Shown here: positions 1-7,989 of the stretch, piece by piece | Layout: every line of letters begins with the position of its first letter | Position numbering within the stretch: position 1 is the stretch's first letter | Assembly: GCF_000786205.1 (NCBI RefSeq) | Contig: NZ_JROH01000014.1 | Span: 1-61,479 of the forward strand | DNA from: Sphingomonas sp. 37zxx | Lineage (GTDB): Bacteria; Pseudomonadota; Alphaproteobacteria; Sphingomonadales; Sphingomonadaceae | Length of the DNA: 61,479 nt | Reading direction: 5' to 3' | The notes under the pieces: generated by a model | The model's input: the letters and a program-made list of their open reading frames with translations, nothing else | The model's database searches: none | Told to the model about the DNA's origin: nothing | Translations under genes and position numbers: made by a program

Positions 1-8
1 GGCAAGGA

Positions 9-1595
9 TCAGGCCGCCTGTTCCCAGTCGCGCGTTTCCTCCGCCGGCAGCCGGATCAGATAGTCGAACGCCGACAGCCCCGCCTTCGACCCGTCACCCA
101 TCGCGATGATGATCTGCTTGAACGGGATCGTCGTCACATCGCCCGCGGCAAAGATGCCGGGCTGCGAGGTGTGGCCGCGATGATCGACCTCGATCTCGCC
201 ATGCGGGCTAAGGCCGACCGCGCCGCGCAGCCATTCGGTGTTGGGCACCAGCCCGATCTGGACGAAGATACCCTCCAGCGCGACCTGGTGGAGGGCGTCG
301 CTGTTGCGGTCCTTATAGACCAGCCCGTTCACCTTGCTGCCGTCGCCCAGCACTTCGGTGGTCAGCGCCGAGGTGACGATCTGCACGTTCGGCAGGCTGG
401 CCAGCTTGCGCTGCAACACCGCATCGGCGCGCAATGCGCTGTCATATTCGATCAGCGTCACATGCGCGACGATACCGGCAAGGTCGATCGCGGCCTCGAC
501 GCCCGAATTGCCGCCGCCGATCACCGCGACGCGCTTGCCCTTGAACAACGGCCCGTCGCAATGCGGGCAATATGCGACGCCCTTGTTCTTATACTGGTCT
601 TCGCCGGGCACGTTCATCTGCCGCCAGCGCGCGCCGGTCGCCAGGATCACCGAACGCGCCTTCAGCGACGCCCCGTTTTCCAGCACCACTTCGTGCAGCC
701 CGCCTTCGCCGGTCGCCGGGATCAGCTTTTGCGCGCGCTGCAGGTTCATCACATCGACATCATAGTCGGCGACATGCTGTTCCAGATGCGCGACCAGCTT
801 TGGCCCCTCGGTATGCGGCACCGAGATGAAATTCTCGATCGCCATCGTGTCGAGCACCTGCCCGCCGAAACGCTCGGCGGCGATGCCGGTGCGGATGCCC
901 TTGCGCGCGGTATAGATCGCCGCCGCCGCGCCTGCGGGGCCACCGCCGACGATCAGCACTTCAAACGGCTCCTTTTGCGCGATCTTGGCCGCAGCCTTTG
1001 CGCTCGCGCCGGTGTCGAGCCGGGCGACGATCTGCTCCAGCTCCATCCGGCCCTGGCCGAATGTCTCGCCGTTCAGATAGACGGTCGGTACCGCCATCAC
1101 CTTGCGCTCGTTGACTTCGTCCTGAAACAGCGCGCCGTCGATCGCGGTATGCGTGATGCCGGGGTTCAGCACCGCCATCAGGTTCAGCGCCTGCACCACA
1201 TCGGGGCAATTCTGGCACGACAGCGAGAAATAGGTCTCGAAATTATAGCTGCCCTCCAGCCCGCGGACCTGATCGAGCAGATCCTGCGCCGCCTTCGACG
1301 GATGGCCGCCCACCTGGAGCAGTGCCAGCACCAGGCTGGTGAATTCATGCCCCATCGGCAACCCGGCAAAGCGGACGCCGATGTCGGTGCCGACGCGGCG
1401 GATCATGAAGCTGGGGGTGCGGCGGTCATGGCCGGTGACGACGGTCACCTGGTCCGACAGCGCGGCGATTTCGTTCAGCAACTCGCCCATCTGGCGCGAT
1501 TTGGCATCATCGCCCAGGCTCGCGACCAGTTCGATCGGCTCGCGGATATTGACCAGATAGGCCTTAAGCTGCTGCGTCAGATTGGCGTCGAGCAT
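9..1595 (-). CDS. ahpF: Alkyl hydroperoxide reductase subunit F (NADH-dependent disulfide reductase)
   Basis: Flavoprotein that passes electrons from NADH to AhpC for peroxide removal in the cytoplasm. The 528-residue product has the AhpF layout: an N-terminal double-thioredoxin-like domain with the CQNC redox pair at residues 127-130, then a thioredoxin-reductase-like FAD/NAD domain with a GGGPAG dinucleotide motif and the CPHC redox pair. The open frame extends 49 codons further upstream, but that stretch is arginine/proline rich and lies over an intergenic hairpin, so the ATG beginning [10 protein letters not shown] is preferred. It lies directly downstream of ahpC on the same strand, as in other bacteria. 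Identification is firm; the start is well supported. Confidence 0.96.
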   Translation of the reverse strand: MLDANLTQQLKAYLVNIREPIELVASLGDDAKSRQMGELLNEIAALSDQVTVVTGHDRRTPSFMIRRVGTDIGVRFAGLPMGHEFTSLVLALLQVGGHPSKAAQDLLDQVRGLEGSYNFETYFSLSCQNCPDVVQALNLMAVLNPGITHTAIDGALFQDEVNERKVMAVPTVYLNGETFGQGRMELEQIVARLDTGASAKAAAKIAQKEPFEVLIVGGGPAGAAAAIYTARKGIRTGIAAERFGGQVLDTMAIENFISVPHTEGPKLVAHLEQHVADYDVDVMNLQRAQKLIPATGEGGLHEVVLENGASLKARSVILATGARWRQMNVPGEDQYKNKGVAYCPHCDGPLFKGKRVAVIGGGNSGVEAAIDLAGIVAHVTLIEYDSALRADAVLQRKLASLPNVQIVTSALTTEVLGDGSKVNGLVYKDRNSDALHQVALEGIFVQIGLVPNTEWLRGAVGLSPHGEIEVDHRGHTSQPGIFAAGDVTTIPFKQIIIAMGDGSKAGLSAFDYLIRLPAEETRDWEQAA

Positions 1596-1622
1596 AGGAA
1601 ACTCCGATAATGCAGAAACGAT

Positions 1623-1659
1623 ACGGCCCGGAGCGGAAGCAAACTCCACCCCGGGCCGT
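1623..1659 (-). terminator. Hairpin between ahpC and ahpF
   Basis: Perfect 9-bp inverted repeat (ACGGCCCGG at 1623-1631 and CCGGGCCGT at 1651-1659) with a 19-nt loop in the ahpC-ahpF gap. There is no T-tract after it. It may act as an attenuator or mRNA-stability element that lets ahpC be expressed above ahpF; this role is inferred. Confidence 0.45.
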
Positions 1660-1684
1660 GGTCGCCCCCAAGGGGTAGAGCGGT

Positions 1685-2248
1685 TTAGATCTTGCCGACC
1701 AGGTCGAGGCTGGGGGCGAGCGTCTCTTCGCCCTCTTCCCACTTGGCCGGGCAGACTTCACCCGGATGCGCCGCGATATATTGTGCTGCCTTGATCTTGC
1801 GCAGCAGCTCGGCTGCGTTGCGGCCGACGCCTTCCGACGTGACTTCCATCAGCTGGATGACGCCCTCGGGATCGATCACGAAGGTGCCACGATCGGCCAG
1901 GCCCTGGCCTTCGCGCAGGATCTGGAAGTTGTTGCTGATCGCATGGCTCTGATCGCCCAGCATGTAATAGTTGATCTTGCCGATCGCCGGCGAGCTGTCG
2001 TGCCATGCCTTGTGGCTGAAATGCGTGTCGGTCGACACCGAATAGACCTCGACGCCCATGCGCTGCAGCGTGGGGTACACATCGGCCAGATCTTCCAGCT
2101 CGGTCGGGCAGACGAAGGTGAAATCGGCTGGGTAAAAGAAAAATATCGCCCACTTGCCGGCGACATCGGTGTCGCTGACCGACACGAACTTGCCTTCCTT
2201 ATACGCCTGGGTGGTGAATGGCTTGAGCTTGCTACCGATGAGCGACAT
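1685..2248 (-). CDS. ahpC: Alkyl hydroperoxide reductase subunit C (2-Cys peroxiredoxin)
   Basis: Typical 2-Cys peroxiredoxin that reduces H2O2 and organic hydroperoxides. The protein has 187 residues, the normal AhpC length. The peroxidatic cysteine is C47 in FVCPTE and the resolving cysteine is C166 in GEVCPAKW. It is preceded by a good ribosome site (GGAGG 5' of ATG) and followed by ahpF on the same strand. Sulfenate reduction by the neighbouring AhpF follows from the known family pairing. Confidence 0.97.
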   Translation of the reverse strand: MSLIGSKLKPFTTQAYKEGKFVSVSDTDVAGKWAIFFFYPADFTFVCPTELEDLADVYPTLQRMGVEVYSVSTDTHFSHKAWHDSSPAIGKINYYMLGDQSHAISNNFQILREGQGLADRGTFVIDPEGVIQLMEVTSEGVGRNAAELLRKIKAAQYIAAHPGEVCPAKWEEGEETLAPSLDLVGKI

Positions 2249-2275
2249 GGGAACCTCCGTTAAATCCTGAATGCC

Positions 2276-2306
2276 GGATATAGGGGCTCATGCCGCATCG
2301 CGACAA
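2276..2306 (-). promoter_or_regulatory. Probable housekeeping promoter of ahpC
   Basis: On the minus strand TTGTCG (2301-2306) is followed after about 18 nt by TATATC, within CCTATATCC (2276-2284), 28 nt upstream of the ahpC start. This looks like an ordinary sigma-70-type promoter. It is a useful contrast to the flagellar promoters, which share CCTATA but lack a TTGnnn -35. No confident OxyR site was recognised. Confidence 0.45.
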
Positions 2307-2372
2307 TGATAATGCTGCATCGCAGTAATCGGCTTTGTCGATCTATGTCCCGAAAAATCCCGTCGGACGTAG

Positions 2373-3155
2373 TTAAGACACCGGCAAGGCGCGCAATGTC
2401 TTGGTCACGCGATGCCGCACCGCAGGATCACGGGTGACCTCCAGTATCGCGCTTAAACTCACGCGAGCGGCGGCAAAGTCATTGTCGACCAGTTCCAGCC
2501 GGGCACGCTCCCACCACGGCTGGACAAAGCCCGGCGCGACCGCCGTCATCCGCCGATACAGCTCCAGCGCCCGCCGCCCCTTGCCCGCCCGCTCGGCGCG
2601 CGATGCCTGGTTCAGCAACAGCCGCACCAGGATCGCGCGATTGGGCATTACCGCGACATGGTTGGCGACGCCGGTCATCAGCGTGGCCAGCCGATCGCGG
2701 CCCACCCGCGCGCCGCCGCGAAACGGATCGACGATCACCGGCGCGGCTTCCTGCCCCACCAGCACCAGCACATGCCCCGGCACGTCGAGGATATTGGCGG
2801 TCCAGCCAAGCCTGCGCGCCGCCGCGACATACAGGATCGACAGGCTTATCGGCAGCCCGCGGCGGCGATCGATCACGCCGATCAGATCGGCATTGGCCGG
2901 ATCGTCATAGCTTTGCTCGTCGCCGTTAAAGCCAAGCTCGTCGCCGAACACCGCCGACAGGCTGTCGGCGCGATCATCGGCGTCGCTGGTGCCACCATTC
3001 AGCGAATCGAGCCGGGCCGCCGCTGCGTCCAGCAAGTCGTGATAGGGCGTGGGATCGGTTTGCGGGTGATCGCACAGCGCCAGCAACAGCGCGGCTTCAT
3101 CGAGCAGGATGTCGGCCTCGTCGATCAGGCCAAGCTGGATCAGATCATCGTTCAT
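2373..3155 (-). CDS. SirB1 family protein (transglutaminase-like fold, TPR-like tail)
   Basis: 260-residue protein of the SirB1/YchA family. The central block around DRRRGLPISLSILY and DVPGHVLVLV followed by VDPFRGG is the characteristic transglutaminase-like core (residues about 90-170), and the C-terminus is a helical TPR-like tail. The molecular role of the family is not settled. The frame extends 12 codons upstream, but the ATG beginning MNDDLIQLG fits the family better. It is not part of the flagellar system, and no partner is evident from the neighbours. Confidence 0.8.
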   Translation of the reverse strand: MNDDLIQLGLIDEADILLDEAALLLALCDHPQTDPTPYHDLLDAAAARLDSLNGGTSDADDRADSLSAVFGDELGFNGDEQSYDDPANADLIGVIDRRRGLPISLSILYVAAARRLGWTANILDVPGHVLVLVGQEAAPVIVDPFRGGARVGRDRLATLMTGVANHVAVMPNRAILVRLLLNQASRAERAGKGRRALELYRRMTAVAPGFVQPWWERARLELVDNDFAAARVSLSAILEVTRDPAVRHRVTKTLRALPVS

Positions 3156-3307
3156 GCCCTGAACATGGGGTTGCCCCCTGCCCGTCGCCAAGTCCCCCCT
3201 GCGATCTTTGAAAATGGCGATCGTTGCGGCCTTCTTCGCCGATTATTGCCGCCCCAGCCTTGCAACCCGCGCGCCACGGGCCATCTTTGCATCATCGTCA
3301 ACAACTG

Positions 3308-3321
3308 AAAGGAGGTGATCG
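3308..3321 (+). promoter_or_regulatory. Near-perfect extended Shine-Dalgarno sequence
   Basis: AAAGGAGGTGATC complements almost the whole anti-Shine-Dalgarno tail of 16S rRNA (known to end GGATCACCTCCTT). It lies just before an ATG that opens a 24-codon frame. Such a long match is far stronger than at other genes in this window and decides the start of the small ORF. Confidence 0.6.
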
Positions 3322-3322
3322 A

Positions 3323-3397
3323 ATGTCTCATTGTCACGCACTGAACGCGGCTTCGGGCGCAACCATGATCGCCTCGGCGGGATACGTCTGCATCTGA
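3323..3397 (+). CDS. Candidate 24-residue small protein
   Basis: ATG-to-TGA frame of 24 codons, with a product beginning MSHCHALNAASG and ending AGYVCI. It contains two cysteines, two histidines near the N-terminus and a short hydrophobic centre. Support comes from the strong ribosome site immediately upstream and a rho-independent terminator 28 nt downstream, so a short transcript of about 150 nt with a dedicated reading frame is plausible. No family is recognised. It is not an obvious leader peptide, because no plus-strand gene follows. It could instead be a small regulatory RNA that only resembles a gene. Confidence 0.5.
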   Translation: MSHCHALNAASGATMIASAGYVCI

Positions 3398-3424
3398 CTC
3401 GTTGCCGACTTCAGTCGACAATGG

Positions 3425-3457
3425 AAAGGCCGCTCCGACAAGGGGCGGCCTTTCGCT
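3425..3457 (+). terminator. Rho-independent terminator after the small ORF
   Basis: Stem AAAGGCCGCTCC (3425-3436), loop GACA, stem GGGGCGGCCTTT with one G-T wobble, then TTTCGCTTTT. It lies 28 nt after the small-ORF stop and just beyond the end of the convergent OmpA-like gene (stop at 3460), so it may serve both strands. Confidence 0.75.
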
Positions 3458-3459
3458 TT

Positions 3460-4062
3460 TCAAGGCTCGGCGCGATCGGTTGCGGCGGGCAGGTCGGGCG
3501 TCGGCTCGGCCTGGGTCGTGGGTGCCAACACCTCGACATCGACCCGGCGATTGCGCGCGCGGCCGGCGGGGTCATCGGCCCCGTCCAAGGTCGCATTGGG
3601 CGCGACCGGGCGGTGCTCGCCAAGCGCGATGACCGTAATCCGATCGGCGGCTACCCCTTGCTCGACCAGATACGCCCGCACCGCTTGCGCGCGGCGGCGC
3701 GCCGTCGCCAGATTATCGGCATCGCTGCCCTGTGAATCGCTGCTGCCGCGCAGCACATAGCGCGCCGCGTCGGGAAGCGCCGGATCGGCCAACAGTGCGT
3801 CGAGCGCGGTTCGTCCCGCCTGATCGAGTGCAGCGCCTGCTGCAAAGGCGATGGTCGTCTCCGGCAAGCGCACCGGCTCGGGCGTTGCCACCGGCGCGGG
3901 GGCAGGCTTGATCTCTGCGATCACCTTGGGCTGCATGATCGACTGGCTGGGTTGCGCCTCGCGCGCCGCATTGTCCTTTGGCGCGGCGGGCGGTGGCGCG
4001 GGGCGGTCACATGCCGATGATAGTGGCAGCAACAGCAGCGGAAACATCGAACGCAGGGTCAT
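3460..4062 (-). CDS. OmpA-family lipoprotein
   Basis: 200 residues: lipoprotein signal with lipobox LSSAC (Cys at about 18), a proline/alanine-rich linker, then an OmpA C-terminal peptidoglycan-binding domain. The domain shows IAFAAGAALDQAG, an SSDSQGSDADN segment and the ARNRRVDVEV end typical of OmpA-like folds. Predicted to be anchored in the outer membrane and bound to peptidoglycan. Its ATG overlaps the stop of the upstream antiporter gene (ATGA), so the two are probably translated as one operon. It is not MotB, since it has no membrane helix with a proton-binding aspartate. Confidence 0.8.
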   Translation of the reverse strand: MTLRSMFPLLLLPLSSACDRPAPPPAAPKDNAAREAQPSQSIMQPKVIAEIKPAPAPVATPEPVRLPETTIAFAAGAALDQAGRTALDALLADPALPDAARYVLRGSSDSQGSDADNLATARRRAQAVRAYLVEQGVAADRITVIALGEHRPVAPNATLDGADDPAGRARNRRVDVEVLAPTTQAEPTPDLPAATDRAEP

Positions 4063-5933
4063 GGGTCGCTGGCCTCTGGCGGTGGCGGGGGCGGCACTTC
4101 GGTAGGCTTCCAGGCGGCAATTTCATCGCGGGGGCCATAGATTAGCACGGTGTCGCCAGCGGCGGCGCTGGGGCGCGAGGCATGGGTAAAGAAGCGGATG
4201 CCGCCATTGGCGCGGATCAGCAGCAGCGGCTCGACCCCGCCCGCCTCGACCCCGCCTGCCTCGACCCCGCCTGCCTCGACCGTAGCGCCCGACTGCAATC
4301 GCGCGCTGTCCGCGCCGTCGATGCTGGCAAAGGCCCAGCCGGCGGCATCGTGGCGCGCCAGATCCTCGACCCCCAGGCCCGACCCGAACAGCGCCCGTCC
4401 GCGCAGCGTGGCGGGCAGGCTGCGCGGATCATCGCCGGCGGCATCGCCCAGCTGATACACATTGTCGCGGCCGAGTTCGGGGGCGAATTCATTGCACACC
4501 AGCGCGTTATACGCCTCGTTCTCGGTCACCGCCGCCATCGTGCCGAATTGCTGCAGGTCGAGCCGATCCTCGGTCGCTTCGCTCAGGATTTCGCCATGAT
4601 AGATCGGAATCCCCGCCGCGCGCGCCGGTGCCAGCCGCTGCCAACTGGTATCGCTCACCACCACGCTAACCCCCGCCCCCCGCAAAGCCTCAGCCAGTGA
4701 AAGCCCCCAGTGCGTCGCGCCGACGATCAAAATGCCGTGACCGCCAGGCACCGTCAGCCCCAGCAGCTTGGCCACCACGCCGATGCTGAAGCCATGCGCG
4801 ACGATGGTCGCCGCGACCACCGCGAACGACAGCGCCACCAACGTCCCGCCATCGCCATAGCCCAGATTGTCCAGCCGCAGCGCGAACAGTCCCGAAATCG
4901 CCACCGCGACGATGCCGCGCGGCGCGATCCAGCCGACGAACAACCGCTCGCGCCACGGAATCCGGCTGAACGCAAGGCTCAGCAGCACGGTGGCGGGGCG
5001 AACGACGAACAGCAACGTCAAAAGGAATAACCCGAATCGCCATTCAAATTGGCGAAGCACCGACAGGTCGAGCGATGCCGACAGCAGCACGAACACTCCC
5101 GACACCAGGATGATCGTCATGTCCTCCTTGAACGACACGATGTCGCGAAGGCTGGTCAGCCCCATATTGGCCAGCGCGATTCCCATCACCGTCACCGCCA
5201 GCAATCCGGTTTCCTGCTGGATCGCGTTCGATCCGACAAAGGTGCCGATCACCACCACCAGCAGTACCGGTGCCTTGAGATATTCGGGGATATGCCCGCG
5301 CGGCAGCGCCCATCCCAGCGCGCGCGCGGCTCCAAAGCCGATCAGCCCGGCGACCGACGCCGCCAGCAGCAGCGACAGCGTCACCTGCAACGCGCTGGCC
5401 CCGCCGCCCGCCTGGCGCAGAATCTCATAGGTGACGACAGCGCACAGCGCGCCGATCGGATCGTTGACGATCGCTTCCCATTTCAGGATCGCGCGCGGCC
5501 GCGCCGCCACGCTGGTCTGGCGAAGCAGCGGGATCACCACCGTCGGCCCGGTAACCACCAATATCCCGGCAAACAGGATCGCGACCGGCCACACCAGCCC
5601 CGCGACATAATAACAGGCAAGCGTGCCCAGCACCCACCCGATCGGCACCCCCAGCAGCACCAGCCGATGCACCCCACCCTCGGCGTGGCGAAGCTCGCGC
5701 AGGTTCAGGCTCAGTCCGCCCTCGAACAGGATCACCGCCACCGCCAGCGACACCGCAGGTTCGAGCAGATGGCCGAAATCTTCTTCGGGCCGGATGATCC
5801 CGGTCAATGGCCCGGCGACGATGCCTGCGACCAGCATCAGCGCGATCGCCGGCAAGCCCGAACGCCAGGCGATCCATTGCGCGCCAATACCGATGACGCC
5901 GATCAGCGCGATGACGATGGCCAGGTGGTTCAT
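4059..5933 (-). CDS. CPA1-type monovalent cation/proton antiporter with TrkA-N domain
   Basis: 624-residue inner-membrane protein. The N-terminal two thirds form about a dozen hydrophobic helices of the Na+/H+ exchanger fold (FEGGLSLNLREL, VTGPTVVIPLL, DPIGALCAVVTYE). From about residue 400 there is a Rossmann-like TrkA-N domain with a degenerate nucleotide loop (GATHWGLS), then a TrkA-C-like tail. The upstream 16 codons are disregarded in favour of the ATG beginning MNHLAIVIAL. Likely function is Na+ or K+ for H+ exchange gated by a nucleotide. The C-terminal linker contains a three-fold VEAGG repeat. Coupled to the OmpA-like lipoprotein gene. Confidence 0.85.
   Translation of the reverse strand: MNHLAIVIALIGVIGIGAQWIAWRSGLPAIALMLVAGIVAGPLTGIIRPEEDFGHLLEPAVSLAVAVILFEGGLSLNLRELRHAEGGVHRLVLLGVPIGWVLGTLACYYVAGLVWPVAILFAGILVVTGPTVVIPLLRQTSVAARPRAILKWEAIVNDPIGALCAVVTYEILRQAGGGASALQVTLSLLLAASVAGLIGFGAARALGWALPRGHIPEYLKAPVLLVVVIGTFVGSNAIQQETGLLAVTVMGIALANMGLTSLRDIVSFKEDMTIILVSGVFVLLSASLDLSVLRQFEWRFGLFLLTLLFVVRPATVLLSLAFSRIPWRERLFVGWIAPRGIVAVAISGLFALRLDNLGYGDGGTLVALSFAVVAATIVAHGFSIGVVAKLLGLTVPGGHGILIVGATHWGLSLAEALRGAGVSVVVSDTSWQRLAPARAAGIPIYHGEILSEATEDRLDLQQFGTMAAVTENEAYNALVCNEFAPELGRDNVYQLGDAAGDDPRSLPATLRGRALFGSGLGVEDLARHDAAGWAFASIDGADSARLQSGATVEAGGVEAGGVEAGGVEPLLLIRANGGIRFFTHASRPSAAAGDTVLIYGPRDEIAAWKPTEVPPPPPPEASDP
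4230..4281. repeat. Three 15-bp tandem direct repeats inside the antiporter gene
   Basis: Unit CTCGACCCCGCCTGC occurs at 4230-4244 (one mismatch), 4245-4259 and 4260-4274, followed by a partial fourth copy. It is in frame and encodes VEAGG repeated three times in the linker after the TrkA-N domain. Unit number is probably variable between strains. Confidence 0.85.
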
Positions 5934-6063
5934 GAAACTCCGGGCGTTACGATGCGGATACACCCCGCCGCGAACAGGCATCCGCCAACGGCACCCGGCC
6001 TGTCAACCGCCTATGCCATTGGAAATGATCGACCTTACCCCGGCATGGCTCGACGGCGAGCCG

Positions 6064-7287
6064 CTAGGGATAGACCGCGGCGGTAATCGCGATCACATCG
6101 ACGGGGTCGATATCGTCGATGTCGATCTCCATCGCCGGTTGGGTGGTATAGCCCTTGGTAGCGCCCATCCGGTCGAAGGTGATCGTGGCCAGCCGAAACC
6201 CTTGGGCGGTACGGATCGCGACCAGGCCGCCGGGCGCAGTCGGGCGATCGGGGTCGGCAACGACGACCGCGCTTGCCGGCAGCCCCGGCCCCAGCGTCGC
6301 GCGGCACACGCGCAGCGCAAACGCGCGCGGCCCCGCCTGAGCCGGCGCGTCGATCATCGCACTGGTCCGCTCGAAGCCGATCAACCCGCCCGCAATCGGC
6401 ACCCCGAAAACCGGCAATGCTGCGGGGGCCGATTCAGCGGCCTGCGGTGACGAGACAGCCGCCGCCGTGGCCGCCGATTGCGATTGGTGAGGCTCCGATC
6501 TGGCGGCTGCCGGGCGGGCTGGATCGGCTTCGGTCTGCCGGTCGGTGCCGCGCGACAATTCGTGCCGCAACGACGTGGTCACATCGCGCGAACGCGCCAT
6601 CCGCATATTCGGATCGGCAATTTTGTTGACGAAGGCATCCAGCTCGCCTCGCCGGTATCTCTGCTCCACCTCGTCCCGCAGCGCCGCTGCGTCCACCACG
6701 CCAAACAGGCGGCACAGTGAATCAAGCGTCCCGCCATTCCACCGGTCGAGCGTCTTATAGGCGTTTTCCAGCCGTGACAGAATCACCGGCGGCAGATCAT
6801 AATCGCGATCGAGCGCCGCGATCGTCAGCCTGGCATCGGCGTATCGCATCACCCGCAGCGAAGCCGCGAGCAGGACCGCCATCCGCTCTTCATCGATCGG
6901 TACCGGGCGCTTGTCCTGAAACGGCTCGGCCCAGGCGGCAATGTCGAAACCGGGCTCGCTCAGGTCGCTCAACAGATCGACTGGCGCAATCGCCAGCGTT
7001 CGTGCAATCTGTCGCAGTTCGTCGGCACGGGCAACGACTTCGCCGCGCTCGATCTTGGACAGGCGGATATAGGGTATCGATGGCAAAGCGTTGCTGAGTT
7101 GCATTAGCTTGCTGCAACCCAAATGCTGGCGCTGTTCGCGCACCCGATTGGGAAAGACAAAAGCGCGATACCGATCGATCACGATCGGGGCCGGCGAAAT
7201 CAGGTCGGTTACGGCCACGCTGCCGATCTGGGTGAGGTCTGCCGGCGGGCGTTTACCCTGCGACGATGAATATCGGGTACGAGCCAT
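6064..7287 (-). CDS. XRE-family regulator with degenerate S24/LexA-like C-terminal domain
   Basis: 407 residues. The N-terminal helix-turn-helix of the Cro/CI type spans about 47-105 (FPNRVREQRQ through RLSKIERGE to LARTLAIAPVDLL, approximately). A glutamine/alanine-rich linker follows near 250, then a domain with the outline of an S24 peptidase (VFGVPIAGGLIGFE, then GPGLPASAVVVADP, then GGLVAIR). The expected nucleophile motif DSMxP is replaced by a CRATLGPGL-type sequence, so self-cleavage is unlikely. It may sense a ligand or simply dimerise. Upstream is a plausible promoter with a TTGAAA -35. A regulator of its own locus or of the flagellar island is possible but not shown. Confidence 0.7.
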   Translation of the reverse strand: MARTRYSSSQGKRPPADLTQIGSVAVTDLISPAPIVIDRYRAFVFPNRVREQRQHLGCSKLMQLSNALPSIPYIRLSKIERGEVVARADELRQIARTLAIAPVDLLSDLSEPGFDIAAWAEPFQDKRPVPIDEERMAVLLAASLRVMRYADARLTIAALDRDYDLPPVILSRLENAYKTLDRWNGGTLDSLCRLFGVVDAAALRDEVEQRYRRGELDAFVNKIADPNMRMARSRDVTTSLRHELSRGTDRQTEADPARPAAARSEPHQSQSAATAAAVSSPQAAESAPAALPVFGVPIAGGLIGFERTSAMIDAPAQAGPRAFALRVCRATLGPGLPASAVVVADPDRPTAPGGLVAIRTAQGFRLATITFDRMGATKGYTTQPAMEIDIDDIDPVDVIAITAAVYP

Positions 7288-7342
7288 CGGGCATCCGCCA
7301 TAAGCGCAGGCAAAGCCCCATCGCTTCCGCCGCTAGGGCGTC

Positions 7343-7369
7343 AGTATAGGATCAAAACGATAATTTCAA
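7343..7369 (-). promoter_or_regulatory. Putative promoter of the XRE regulator
   Basis: On the minus strand TTGAAA (7364-7369) is spaced 15 nt from TATACT within CCTATACT (7343-7350), about 55 nt upstream of the XRE start. It shares CCTATA with the flagellar promoters but has a recognisable -35 and no GG..TGCC repeat. Confidence 0.4.
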
Positions 7370-7376
7370 TTGGATG

Positions 7377-7913
7377 TCAGTGGCGGATCGTATTGGACAT
7401 CGGCTCGGTCAGCCGCGCCCAGGCCCCTTCTGGCGAAAAGTCCAGCAATATCATGGGCGCGCAAAGACCCGCCTGATGCATCGCCAACCAGTTCGGCGAC
7501 AGTGGCGAAGGGTGGTGCGAAGAAAAAACCACCCCGCCCCCGTCAGTTACGATGCCCATCGCTGGCGGCGCTGCGTTCACCGGCCAGCGCAGGCTCAATT
7601 CGGTCAGCACATCGCGCCCCGCCGCCTCGATCAGCCTGCGCGATCGCTGTAGCACGGAACTGTCCTTTTCCAACGCCTGCTCCAGTGGCACCGGATGAAT
7701 GTCGCCATTCCAGCACATCGTGATCGCTTGATCATCGGCATGCACGACGGTGATCGACAGTAGCAACGATCGACTGGCCGATAGCAGGGGCCGCGCCTGC
7801 TCCGCGATCGGCCGTGCCAGTTCGGCCAGCGCTCTGTCTTGCGACTGCAGATGGGCAATGCCTTCCCACGCTGCCCGCAAGAACGATTCTGCCGCGCCCG
7901 CCTTCTTCAACAC
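7377..7913 (-). CDS. Unknown protein, 178 residues
   Basis: No family recognised. The product is soluble, begins MLKKAGAAESFLRAAWEG (GTG start) and mixes helices with strands. It has a central VTDGGGVVFSSHHPSP segment and a C-terminal MILLDFSPEGAW segment, loosely like a sensor or PAS/GAF-type alpha/beta fold, but nothing catalytic is evident. It lies between the sigma-factor gene (upstream, 76-bp gap) and the XRE gene (downstream), all on the minus strand, so it may be part of a small regulatory set. Coding potential is supported by frame length and a start consistent with the neighbours. Confidence 0.55.
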   Translation of the reverse strand: MLKKAGAAESFLRAAWEGIAHLQSQDRALAELARPIAEQARPLLSASRSLLLSITVVHADDQAITMCWNGDIHPVPLEQALEKDSSVLQRSRRLIEAAGRDVLTELSLRWPVNAAPPAMGIVTDGGGVVFSSHHPSPLSPNWLAMHQAGLCAPMILLDFSPEGAWARLTEPMSNTIRH

Positions 7914-7989
7914 CCAGCCACCCTATAAACGACTGCGAAAACAATGCCCCGCCAAACCCGCCAATCCACGCGCATGGCCCATGCTTGGG

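Noticed and set aside
1591..1600. TTTCCTATG upstream of ahpF as a member of the flagellar element
   Set aside because: It overlaps the ahpF start codon and lacks the AAT; chance match.
171..1610. Long plus-strand frame over ahpF
   Set aside because: Antisense shadow in a high-GC gene; the minus strand encodes an unmistakable AhpF.
2249..2372. OxyR site upstream of ahpC
   Set aside because: No spaced ATAG/CTAT array could be identified with confidence.
5049..6086. Plus-strand frame antisense to the antiporter
   Set aside because: Arginine/histidine-rich shadow with no ribosome site or family.
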